This document shows positions 25,240 through 33,445 of a DNA stretch of 62,718 nucleotides, in pieces (position 1 is the first letter of the stretch; every line of letters starts with the position of its first letter). The position numbers and the translations under genes are program-made. Location: contig CAXXKO010000015.1 in assembly GCA_963666705.2 (NCBI GenBank), positions 1-62,718 on the forward strand. The letters run 5' to 3'. A model generated the notes under the pieces. The model did no database searches and had not been told where the DNA came from. It was given only the letters and a program-made list of their open reading frames with translations. Origin of the DNA: G963666705 sp963666705 (GTDB lineage Bacteria > Pseudomonadota > Alphaproteobacteria > CADEGL01).

Positions 25240-25991
25240 CTGTCCGGCCGATCGACCGTCCCTCCCCCAACCGCGGGCCGCGGCCGGTCGGCGGGGTCAT
25301 CGACATCCTGCTCATCCACTATACGGGGATGCGAAGCGCTTCCGCGGCGCTCGACCGGCTCACCGATGCCGGGGCCAAAGTCAGCAGCCATTACCTCATC
25401 GACGAGGACGGCGCGATCTATGTCCTGGTACCGGAAGTCGACCGGGCCTGGCACGCGGGCGTGGCTTTCTGGGCCGGCGAGCGCGACATCAACGCCCGCT
25501 CCATCGGCATCGAGCTCGCGAACCCTGGCCACGAGTTCGGGTATCGCCCGTTTCCCGGGCCGCAACTCGACGCGCTCGCCGAGCTTTCCCGCGACATCCT
25601 TCGCCGCCATCCGATTTCCCCCCAGCGGGTCCTCGGCCATTCAGACGTGGCACCCGCGCGCAAGCAGGATCCTGGCGAGCTGTTCGATTGGTCGTACCTC
25701 GCGCGTGCCGGCGTCGGCCTGTGGCCGTTCGCCGATGAGCCGCCGACCGCGGCAGGGCCGGCCCAAAGCCAGCCTGGCGACCGGGGTCTTGCCGCGTTCC
25801 AACGGGACCTGGCCCGGTTCGGCTACGAAATCGGCGCAACCGGGGCCATGGACCGGGCCACCCGCCTCGTCACGACGGCGTTCCAGCGCCATTTCCGCCA
25901 GCATCGCGTCGACGGCGTGGCGGATGCCGAAACCAGGGCGCGCATCGAGGCTCTCCTCGCACCGATCGGCGAAGACAGAAGGGCGCCTTGA
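25236..25991 (+). CDS. N-acetylmuramoyl-L-alanine amidase (AmpD/AmiD-like) with peptidoglycan-binding domain
   Basis: The 251-residue protein has an Amidase_2 domain (about 20-155) with zinc ligands predicted as His28 (LLIHYTG), His135 (VLGHSDVAP) and Asp145 (KQDPG), plus Glu93 in GIELAN. A C-terminal PG_binding_1-type domain (about 170-240) follows, with LAAFQRDLARFGYEIGATG and VTTAFQRHFR. It cleaves the bond between MurNAc or anhydroMurNAc and L-alanine in peptidoglycan recycling. No signal peptide is evident, which fits cytoplasmic recycling, although AmiD relatives are exported. The start is GTG in a GTGA overlap with the transporter gene. rnpB follows 30 bp later. Confidence 0.88.
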   Translation: MTVRPIDRPSPNRGPRPVGGVIDILLIHYTGMRSASAALDRLTDAGAKVSSHYLIDEDGAIYVLVPEVDRAWHAGVAFWAGERDINARSIGIELANPGHEFGYRPFPGPQLDALAELSRDILRRHPISPQRVLGHSDVAPARKQDPGELFDWSYLARAGVGLWPFADEPPTAAGPAQSQPGDRGLAAFQRDLARFGYEIGATGAMDRATRLVTTAFQRHFRQHRVDGVADAETRARIEALLAPIGEDRRAP

Positions 25992-26021
25992 AAACGGGCC
26001 GCCCGATAGCCACGTCAATAC

Positions 26022-26386
<365 letters not shown>

Positions 26387-26653
26387 TCGTACCCCTGGCG
26401 ATATCGCCCGGTAAGCACCATCCGATCGGCGCCGCAATCCCACATCCTACCGGCGCCACAATTCCACGCCCTGGCGGCGCCAAGTATTCGCCACGCGACT
26501 ATTCACGACTCCTGCTACGATACTTGACCGAATCATTGCCTTTGCCAACGACATATCCGACGTTCGCATGGCTCCGGCTGATCGGTCCCGTGGCACGGAA
26601 AAATGATTGATGACGAGACCATGCGGCGGGTCTAAGGCAAATTACCTGAAATA

Positions 26654-26668
26654 GAACATACATAGAAC
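26654..26668 (-). promoter_or_regulatory. Possible LexA (SOS) box
   Basis: The plus strand reads GAAC-ATACATA-GAAC, which on the minus strand is GTTC-N7-GTTC. That is the known consensus of alphaproteobacterial LexA. The nearest start codon downstream is mraZ, 265 bp to the right; nothing convincing reads leftward from it. The match is exact in the eight conserved bases but short enough to arise by chance. Confidence 0.4.
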
Positions 26669-26804
26669 ATACTTCCGCCATATTTCGGCGCAAGATGAAT
26701 TCCTCGCCGTATCCCGCAGTACACCAACGCTTTTTGGTGCCAGATAAATTGTCGTTTTGGTAATTCATAACAACATCTTGATTCTCGCGAAGTTTTATTG
26801 TTAA

Positions 26805-26849
26805 ACCCATTGACGCCCAGATAAACCCATGTTATCCCAATTAAACCCA
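26805..26849 (-). promoter_or_regulatory. MraZ operator: five TGGGN repeats on a 10-bp period
   Basis: On the minus strand, TGGGN occurs five times with exact 5-nt spacers. On the plus strand, the NCCCA boxes are at 26805, 26815, 26825, 26835 and 26845. A sixth, imperfect box (TCCCG) follows at 26855. Direct TGGGN repeats separated by five bases are the established MraZ binding pattern upstream of dcw operons in proteobacteria. The array spans a candidate -35 (TTGACG, 26810-26815), so bound MraZ would block transcription of its own operon. Confidence 0.85.
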
Positions 26850-26932
26850 AGGTTTCCCGAAGTGCAGAAATACATGCCTGGATGCGTTCGGGGAGAAGGC
26901 TGGAGAGAGGAGGCTCGGGGGGGGGGGCGGAG

Positions 26933-27406
26933 ATGGCACTGTTCCTGTCGACCTATACGAAGAAGATCGACAAAAAGGGCCGCGTATCCGTGCCCGCGGC
27001 CTTCCGTGTCGCGCTTGCAGGACAGAGCTTCAATGGGTTCGTCGCCTTCAGGTCCTATCGCCTGCCCGCGATCGAGGCGCTGGACATGTCGCGGATGGAG
27101 GCGATCTCCGAGGGCGCCGACGAGCTGGCGCTCTTCTCCGAGGAGCACGACGATCTTTCGGCGACCATCTTCGCCGACACGGTGCAACTCGCGTTCGATG
27201 GCGAAGGCCGCGTCATGCTGCCCGAAGCGCTCACGTCGCACGCCGGTATCACCGACATGGCGGCATTTGTCGGCCAGGGGCGGCACTTCCAGATTTGGGA
27301 GCCGGAGACCTTCGACAGGCATCAGGAAGATGCCCGCGCCCGCGCCCGCGAGCACGGCATGACCCTCAAGCTTCGCGGCGCCGGCCCGCGGGACGGGGGC
27401 GCCTGA
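26933..27406 (+). CDS. mraZ: Transcriptional regulator MraZ
   Basis: The 157-residue protein is built from two AbrB-like half-domains, with DKKGRVSVPAAFR near residue 15 and DGEGRVMLPEAL near residue 86. MraZ forms a ring and represses the dcw operon by binding TGGGN repeats, here visible 84-128 bp upstream. The ATG at 26933 gives MALFLSTYTKKIDKKGR, matching the usual family start; an upstream in-frame start at 26882 would add an atypical Arg/Gly-rich leader. The G-tract at 26917-26927 lies between the purine-rich ribosome-binding region and the start. The stop shares one base with the rsmH start. Confidence 0.95.
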   Translation: MALFLSTYTKKIDKKGRVSVPAAFRVALAGQSFNGFVAFRSYRLPAIEALDMSRMEAISEGADELALFSEEHDDLSATIFADTVQLAFDGEGRVMLPEALTSHAGITDMAAFVGQGRHFQIWEPETFDRHQEDARARAREHGMTLKLRGAGPRDGGA

Positions 27407-28416
27407 TGACCGCCCGCCCGCAGACCGCAAGGTCCCCCGGCGGCCACAAGCCCGTGCTGATCGAAGACGCCGTCGCGCTGCTGGCACCCCGCGACGGCGG
27501 CATCTATGTCGACGGGACGTTCGGTGCGGGCGGATACAGCCGCGCCATTCTGGAGGCCGCGGACTGTATCGTCTGGGCCATCGACCGCGATCCCGACGCC
27601 GTCCAGCGTGGCGAGCGGATGGCCGCGGCCTACGGGGGGCGGCTCACGGTCCTTGCCGGCCGCTTCGGCGAGATGCGGGCGCTTCTGGCGGCTCGGTCGG
27701 TGCGCTCGGTCGATGGCGTCGCGCTCGACCTGGGCGTCTCGTCCCAACAGCTCGACGAATCCGAGCGCGGCTTTTCCTTCAAGACCGACGGGCCCCTCGA
27801 CATGCGCATGGAGCGCGCGGGCCCGACGGCGGCCGACCTCGTCAACGACACCGACGAAGAGCGGCTCGCCGACATCATTTTTCAATTTGGAGGGGAGCGG
27901 CGGGCCAGGCGCATCGCGCGCGCCATCAATAGAGCCCGCCGCCACTCTCCCATCAGGCGCACGGACGAGCTGGCGGCCGTGGTTCGCGCGGCGGCGCCCG
28001 CTGCCCGGGCCGACCGCGGCCGGATCGACCCGGCGACGCGCACCTTCCAGGCCTTACGCATCTACGTGAACGACGAGCTCGACGAGATCGATCGCGGCCT
28101 CGGTGGCGCGGAGGCGATCCTCTCGCCTGGCGGCGCGCTGGTCGTCGTCTCGTTCCACTCGCTTGAGGATAAGCGGGTCAAGGATTTCTTCAGAACCCGC
28201 AGCGGCGGCGCGCCCAAAGGCTCCCGGTTCCTCCCGGCTGGAGAGTCGGGTGGCGCCGCCGCACCTACCTTCGAGCTCCTGACCCGACGCGCGCGCCGGC
28301 CGCGTGAGGAGGAGCTCGCCTGCAACCCCCGGGCAAGATCGGCGCGCTTGCGCGCGGGCCGGCGGATGGACGCCCCCGCGTGGCGGGACGGCGAGACGCG
28401 GGGGCGAAGCGCATGA
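27406..28416 (+). CDS. rsmH: 16S rRNA m4C1402 methyltransferase RsmH (MraW)
   Basis: The 336-residue SAM-dependent enzyme methylates N4 of C1402 in 16S rRNA. Motif I is GTFGAGGYSRAIL, followed by AIDRDPDAV, LDLGVSSQQLDESERGFSFK, GPLDMRM and the C-terminal SFHSLEDKRVK segment. These are all diagnostic of RsmH. The ATG overlaps the mraZ stop as TGATG. It sits in its canonical position as the second dcw gene, and its stop overlaps ftsL by four bases. Confidence 0.96.
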   Translation: MTARPQTARSPGGHKPVLIEDAVALLAPRDGGIYVDGTFGAGGYSRAILEAADCIVWAIDRDPDAVQRGERMAAAYGGRLTVLAGRFGEMRALLAARSVRSVDGVALDLGVSSQQLDESERGFSFKTDGPLDMRMERAGPTAADLVNDTDEERLADIIFQFGGERRARRIARAINRARRHSPIRRTDELAAVVRAAAPAARADRGRIDPATRTFQALRIYVNDELDEIDRGLGGAEAILSPGGALVVVSFHSLEDKRVKDFFRTRSGGAPKGSRFLPAGESGGAAAPTFELLTRRARRPREEELACNPRARSARLRAGRRMDAPAWRDGETRGRSA

Positions 28417-28805
28417 TCGTCCGCCGCCCGATCCTGCTGCTCATCGGGACGATTGCCGTCGTCGGGTTCGGCCTGTTCTGGCTCACCTACGAGGTCCAGG
28501 ACCTGGAGGACGAGCTCGCGCGCCTCAACCGGACGATTCTGGCGGAGCAGGAAGCCATCCATGTGCTCGAGGCGGAATGGAGCTACCTCAACCGGCCGGC
28601 GCGCCTCGAGGCGTTGAACGACCGGCATCTTGGGCTGGGGCCACTCTCCGAGGCGCATATCGGCGACATCGCCGGCCTGCCACGAGGCAACGCGGGGGAT
28701 TCGGCGCCGGCGGAACAGGGCCCGCCCACGCACGAGCCTGACCTCCCGCCAGCCGGGCCGCCGCCCACGGGTGCCACTCTTGCCAGCGCGAGGATCATCC
28801 GATGA
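28413..28805 (+). CDS. ftsL: Cell division protein FtsL
   Basis: The 130-residue bitopic protein has a short cytoplasmic start, one membrane helix (about 6-26, ILLLIGTIAVVGFGLFWLTY) and a periplasmic coiled-coil (EVQDLEDELARLNRTILAEQEAIHVLEAEWSYL). It ends in a Pro-rich tail. FtsL joins FtsB and FtsQ in the divisome and activates FtsWI. Identification rests on the position between rsmH and ftsI and on the WSYLN(R/D)PxRLE motif seen in alphaproteobacterial FtsL. Start and stop both overlap neighbours by four bases (ATGA). Confidence 0.88.
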   Translation: MIVRRPILLLIGTIAVVGFGLFWLTYEVQDLEDELARLNRTILAEQEAIHVLEAEWSYLNRPARLEALNDRHLGLGPLSEAHIGDIAGLPRGNAGDSAPAEQGPPTHEPDLPPAGPPPTGATLASARIIR

Positions 28806-30547
28806 TCGGCTGTAGAAAACGGTTGAAGCGGCGGCCCATGCCGACCGTTACCTCCCATCACGGACGGGTTCAGCTCGAGGGAACGACGAAGCAGGCGCTC
28901 GAGGTCGGGCGCAACCGACTGGTCGTCGCCGGAGCCCTCTTTGCCCTGACGTTCGCCGCGTTGGGCGCGCGGCTCGTGGATCTCGCGGTCCTGACGGACG
29001 GCAACGAGCCCCGCCTCGCCCAGACCACAGGCACCGAGGCGTTCAGGACGGAGCGCGCCGACATTCGCGACCGCAACGGCGTCTTGCTCGCCACCAGCCT
29101 TGCAACCGCCTCCTTGTACGCGGATCCGACGCTCGTTCTCGACCCCGGCGAGGCGGCAAGGCGGCTGGCCGCCGTCCTGCCCGGCCTCGGCGAGTCCGAG
29201 CTGCTGGCCAAGCTCTCCGCCGAACGCCGCTTCGTCTGGCTGCGGCGCAATCTGACCCCACGACAGAAATATGCGGTCAACCGGCTGGGGTTGCCGGGCC
29301 TCTATTTTCAGCGCGAGGAGAGGCGGGTATACCCGCAGGGGCCCCTCGCGTCCCATGTGCTGGGCTACACCGATGTGGACAACCACGGGATCGCCGGCAT
29401 CGAGCGATCGTTCGAAGATGTCCTGAGTGTCGGGTCGGGCTCGCCGCTGGTCCTCGCGCTCGACATTCGCATCCAGCATCTCCTCCACACGGAATTGACC
29501 GCGGCGATGCTCGAGTTCGGCGCCATCGGCGCTTCGGGGCTGGTCATGGACGCGCGGAGTGGTGAGGTGCTCGCCCTGGTCTCGTTGCCGGACTTCGATT
29601 CCAATCATGCCGGTGGCGCAAGCCCGGAAAACAGGTTCAATCGCGCCACGCTCGGCGTCTACGAGATGGGATCGACCTTCAAGATCTTCACCACCGCCAT
29701 GGCCCTCGATTCCGGCAAGGTCACGATGTCGGACGGCTATGACGCGACCGATCCGATCCGGGTCTCGCGCTTTACGATCAGCGATTTCCACGCCAAGAGG
29801 CGTTGGCTCTCGGTGCCCGAGATCTTCATGTATTCATCGAACATCGGTGCCGCCAAGATGGCGATCGATGTGGGCACGGAGGGCCAGCGCGCCTTCCTCG
29901 GTGGCCTCGGTCTGCTGCGGCGCGCAAGTATCGAAGTGCCGGAAGTGGGGGCGCCGATGGTCCCCTCGCCCTGGCGCGACATCAATACGATGACCGTGGC
30001 GTTCGGCCACGGCCTCGCGGTCAGCCCCGTCCAACTGGCGAGCGCGGTCGCGACCGTGGTCAACGGCGGCATTAGCCATCCAGCGACCCTGCTGATGCGC
30101 CCGCACGGAAGCGAGGCGCCGGGCCATCGTGCGGTCTCCGAGCAAACATCCGAGAACATGCGCAAGCTGTTGCGACTCGTGGTGACCGACGGCACTGGCC
30201 GGAACGCCGCCGCACCTGGTTACATGGTCGGGGGCAAGACCGGGACGGCGGAGAAGAGCGGGGCCGGCGGATACGTGCGGAAGGCGCTCATCTCGTCCTT
30301 CGTCGCGGCTTTCCCCATGAACGATCCGCGCTATGTGGTCTTCGCGTTGCTCGATGAGCCGAAGGGCACGGAACAGACTTTCGGTTACGCCACGGGCGGT
30401 TGGGTGGCCGCGCCGACGGTCGGCCGGTTGATTTCCCAAATGGCGCCCATAGTCGGCATCCAGCCCATCGACGAATCTAATCCGGAGCTTCAGGAGGCCA
30501 TGTTTGTCGACCTGAGCCCGAGAGGGACGACGCTTGCGTCTTATTGA
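28802..30547 (+). CDS. ftsI: Septal peptidoglycan transpeptidase FtsI (PBP3)
   Basis: The 581-residue class B penicillin-binding protein has a membrane anchor at about 38-60, a pedestal domain (about 80-215, with RTERADIRDRNGVLLA) and a transpeptidase domain. The active-site serine is Ser291 in STFK (291-294). The SSN motif is at 345-347 and KTG at 479-481. It crosslinks septal peptidoglycan with FtsW. The product has a Lys/Arg-rich cytoplasmic start (KRLKRRP). It overlaps ftsL by four bases and murE by 14. Confidence 0.96.
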   Translation: MIGCRKRLKRRPMPTVTSHHGRVQLEGTTKQALEVGRNRLVVAGALFALTFAALGARLVDLAVLTDGNEPRLAQTTGTEAFRTERADIRDRNGVLLATSLATASLYADPTLVLDPGEAARRLAAVLPGLGESELLAKLSAERRFVWLRRNLTPRQKYAVNRLGLPGLYFQREERRVYPQGPLASHVLGYTDVDNHGIAGIERSFEDVLSVGSGSPLVLALDIRIQHLLHTELTAAMLEFGAIGASGLVMDARSGEVLALVSLPDFDSNHAGGASPENRFNRATLGVYEMGSTFKIFTTAMALDSGKVTMSDGYDATDPIRVSRFTISDFHAKRRWLSVPEIFMYSSNIGAAKMAIDVGTEGQRAFLGGLGLLRRASIEVPEVGAPMVPSPWRDINTMTVAFGHGLAVSPVQLASAVATVVNGGISHPATLLMRPHGSEAPGHRAVSEQTSENMRKLLRLVVTDGTGRNAAAPGYMVGGKTGTAEKSGAGGYVRKALISSFVAAFPMNDPRYVVFALLDEPKGTEQTFGYATGGWVAAPTVGRLISQMAPIVGIQPIDESNPELQEAMFVDLSPRGTTLASY

Positions 30548-32009
30548 GTTGCTCGAAGGAGATGAAAGCGGATTGAGCGCTGAGATGGCCCAGTTGAACC
30601 CCGAAGTTCGCGGCCTCACGTCCGACTCGCGGTCGGTCGAGGCCGGCGATGTTTTCGCCGCGCTGCCGGGCAGTCGGGTCGATGGCCGCGACTTCATCCC
30701 GGCCGCCATCAAACGCGGGGCCGTCGCCGTGCTGGCGCCGGCCGACACGGGTGTTGCGGAAGACAATCGCAATGTCCCTTTCATCCTCGACGAGAACCCG
30801 CGCCGGCGACTGGCGAGAATGGCGGCGCGCTTCCACGGCCGGCAGCCGCGCACGGTCGCGGCCGTGACGGGAACGAATGGCAAGACCTCCGTCGCCAGCT
30901 TCACCCAGCAGATCTGGGCCGCGCTCGGCTACCGGGCCGCAAGCCTCGGCACCCTCGGGTTGCAGGGGCCGGGCCTCGATATCGAGGCTGGCTTGACCAC
31001 GCCGGGCCCGATCGAGCTGCACGAGATGCTGGCCGCGCTCGTGGATGACGGCTTCGACCATTTGGCGCTCGAGGCCTCGAGCCACGGCCTATCCCAGTGC
31101 CGTCTCGACGGTGTCCGGGTATCGGCCGCGGGCTTCACCAATTTGACCCGCGATCATCTCGACTATCACGGATCGCTGGGCGACTACTTCGCGGCCAAGG
31201 CGCGCTTGTTCGATGTCGTCCTGATGCCAGGCGGGTATGCGGTCATCAATGCGGACGTGCCCGAGCGCAGTGGGCTCGAGCGTATCTGTCGCAACCGCGG
31301 CCGCGAAATCATCACCTATGGAAGGGGAGGCGAGGACATCCGGCTCGATGCCGTCGACGCGCTTTCTTCGGGCCAGCGCGTGGCGCTCTCGGTCCTGGGC
31401 CAAGCCAAGGAATTCGTGCTGCCGCTCGTCGGCGAGTTTCAAGTCATGAACGCGCTTTGCGCCCTCGGCCTGGTGGTCGCGGGCGGTGCCGACCCCACCC
31501 TGGCGACCGATGCGCTCCATGGGCTGCGGGCCGTGCCGGGCCGATTGCAGCTCGTCTCCCACCTCGCGAACGGCGCCGCGATTTATGTCGACTATGCCCA
31601 TACGCCGGGGGCCCTCGAAAATGTTCTGCGGGCACTGCGACCCCACTCCGAGGGCCGGCTGGTCGTCGTTTTCGGCTGTGGCGGCGACCGCGATGCTGGA
31701 AAGCGTCCGCAAATGGGCGAGATCGCCAGCCGGCTTGCCGACGCTGTCATCGTGACCGACGACAATCCGCGCGGGGAGGCCGCCGCCGAAATTCGGCGTC
31801 AGATCGTTGCGCGCTGTCCGGGCGCGCGCGAAGTCGGTGACCGGTCGCAAGCCATCCATGAGGCGATTGACGGGCTCGAGGCGGGCGATGTCCTCGTAAT
31901 AGCCGGCAAGGGCCACGAGCGCTTTCAGACTGTCGGATCGGAATCCAGGCCGTTCGACGACCGCGAGGTGGCTTTGGCGGCGGCCCTGGACCCGGGGGGG
32001 CCCGAATGA
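30534..32009 (+). CDS. murE: UDP-MurNAc-tripeptide synthetase MurE (meso-DAP adding)
   Basis: The 491-residue ligase adds meso-diaminopimelate to UDP-MurNAc-L-Ala-D-Glu in the cytoplasm. The ATP site is GTNGKTS at 113-119. SSHGLSQCRLDG and TNLTRDHLDYHG are conserved. TDDNPRGEAAAEIRRQI carries the DNPR motif that selects meso-DAP over lysine, consistent with a Gram-negative wall. Translation appears to start at TTG 30534, inside the end of ftsI (14-base overlap); no ATG is suitably placed. The stop overlaps murF by four bases. Confidence 0.95.
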   Translation: MRLIELLEGDESGLSAEMAQLNPEVRGLTSDSRSVEAGDVFAALPGSRVDGRDFIPAAIKRGAVAVLAPADTGVAEDNRNVPFILDENPRRRLARMAARFHGRQPRTVAAVTGTNGKTSVASFTQQIWAALGYRAASLGTLGLQGPGLDIEAGLTTPGPIELHEMLAALVDDGFDHLALEASSHGLSQCRLDGVRVSAAGFTNLTRDHLDYHGSLGDYFAAKARLFDVVLMPGGYAVINADVPERSGLERICRNRGREIITYGRGGEDIRLDAVDALSSGQRVALSVLGQAKEFVLPLVGEFQVMNALCALGLVVAGGADPTLATDALHGLRAVPGRLQLVSHLANGAAIYVDYAHTPGALENVLRALRPHSEGRLVVVFGCGGDRDAGKRPQMGEIASRLADAVIVTDDNPRGEAAAEIRRQIVARCPGAREVGDRSQAIHEAIDGLEAGDVLVIAGKGHERFQTVGSESRPFDDREVALAAALDPGGPE

Positions 32010-33433
32010 CTCGGGCCGCCGCACTCTGGACGGCGCGTCAGGCCGCGAAGGCCACCGGCGGCCGGGCGGGTGGTGACTTCCGCGCCATGGGCGTGGCCAT
32101 CGACAGCCGCGCCATCCGCGCCGGCGACCTTTTCGTTGCCGTTCGCGGCCCCAATCACGACGGGCATGATTTCGTGGCCGAAGCGCTCGACCGCGGCGCG
32201 GCGGGGGCGATCGTAGGCCGCATCCCGAAGGGCGCGAGCGACGAGACGCGCCTCGTTTTTGTCGACGACACGCGGGAGGCGCTCTACGCGCTCGCCCGGG
32301 AGGCCCGGCGGCGCCATACGGGGCGCGTTGCGGCGATAACGGGAAGCGTCGGCAAGACCGGCACGAAAGATGCTCTCGGAACCGTCCTTTCGCGGCAAGC
32401 CAAGACAACCGCGAGCCTCGGCAATCTGAACAACGAGTGGGGCGCTCCCCTCAGCCTTGCGCGCATGCCGGCCGACGCGGCGTACGGGGTGTTCGAGTTG
32501 GGAATGAGCCGCCCTGGCGAGATAGCGCCTCTGTCCCGGCTGATGCATCCCGACGTCGCCGTAATCACCACGATCGCCGCCGTCCATATGGCTCATTTCA
32601 GCTCGACGTTCGACATCGCGGACGCCAAGGCGGAGATTTTCGAGGGCATGTCGGGGGGTGTTGGGGTGCTCCATCGCGATAACCCCTATTTCCCCGTTCT
32701 CGTCGCCGCCGCGTGCGTCGCCGGCGTCGAGAGGGTGATGAGTTTCGGTGCCCATCCCGAGGCCACAGCCCGGCTGATGTGTGTCGATGGCGAAGACGGC
32801 GGGCAAAGGGTGAGCGCCCGGATCGACGGGCGCCCGATCGATTACCAACTTTCCGTGCCCGGCCGCCACTGGGTGATGATCTCCCTGGCCGTGTTGTGTG
32901 CCGTGATTGCGCTAGGCGCCGATCTCGCGCAGGCCGCGGAGGCGCTTGGTGATGTCCAGGCGCCGGCGGGACGCGGCCGGCAGGCGCTGATTCGGCTCCC
33001 CACCGGCGAGCTCCAGCTTATCGACGAGAGCTATAACGCGAGCCCCGCGGCCGTAAGAGCCGCGATCGAGACGCTTGCGGGCGTGACCCCGGGCGGCGGT
33101 GGGCGGCGGATCGCGGTGCTGGGCGACATGCTGGAGCTCGGCCCCAATTCCGCGGCCATCCATGCGGCTCTGCTGGAAACCCTGGCCCGAAGCGGCATCG
33201 ACCTCGTCTTCACGACGGGGAATGAGATGGAGCACTTGCACGACGTCCTGCCGCCGGCCATGCGCGGCGAGCATGCGGCGACCGCCAGGGACCTCGCGCC
33301 TTTGGTCGCGGCGGCCGTGCGGGCCGGTGACGTGGTATCGGTCAAGGGATCACGCGGCATCCGGACCGAACAGGTGGTCGAGGCCCTGGCTGCCCTGGCC
33401 GCTCCCCGGCGCTGCGTCGCCAACCACGGCTGA
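32006..33433 (+). CDS. murF: UDP-MurNAc-tripeptide-D-Ala-D-Ala ligase MurF
   Basis: The 475-residue enzyme completes the UDP-MurNAc pentapeptide by adding D-Ala-D-Ala. The ATP motif is GSVGKTGTKDAL at about residue 112. ASLGNLNNEWGAPLSLARMP, FELGMSRPGEIAPLSRL and LIDESYNASPAAVRAAIETL are MurF hallmarks, and VLGDMLELG follows. Its ATG overlaps the murE stop (ATGA). mraY follows after 12 bases. Confidence 0.96.
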   Translation: MTRAAALWTARQAAKATGGRAGGDFRAMGVAIDSRAIRAGDLFVAVRGPNHDGHDFVAEALDRGAAGAIVGRIPKGASDETRLVFVDDTREALYALAREARRRHTGRVAAITGSVGKTGTKDALGTVLSRQAKTTASLGNLNNEWGAPLSLARMPADAAYGVFELGMSRPGEIAPLSRLMHPDVAVITTIAAVHMAHFSSTFDIADAKAEIFEGMSGGVGVLHRDNPYFPVLVAAACVAGVERVMSFGAHPEATARLMCVDGEDGGQRVSARIDGRPIDYQLSVPGRHWVMISLAVLCAVIALGADLAQAAEALGDVQAPAGRGRQALIRLPTGELQLIDESYNASPAAVRAAIETLAGVTPGGGGRRIAVLGDMLELGPNSAAIHAALLETLARSGIDLVFTTGNEMEHLHDVLPPAMRGEHAATARDLAPLVAAAVRAGDVVSVKGSRGIRTEQVVEALAALAAPRRCVANHG

Positions 33434-33445
33434 GCGGGCCGCGCG

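Larger units (their letters stand above)
26387..26932. other. Upstream region of the dcw cluster
   Basis: This 546-bp interval between rnpB and mraZ has no supported gene. From left to right it holds three GGCGCC words (26427-26478), a drop in GC content from about 26490, a GAAC-N7-GAAC element (26654-26668), an MraZ-type repeat array (26805-26849) that overlaps a possible -35 TTGACG at 26810-26815, a GGAGAGAGGAGG purine stretch at 26901-26912 and an 11-G tract just before the mraZ start. Confidence 0.6.

Noticed and set aside
26499..26810. A 103-codon minus-strand frame in the mraZ upstream region
   Set aside because: It overlaps the regulatory repeats, has no ribosome-binding site or recognisable motif, and its codon use is unlike its neighbours.
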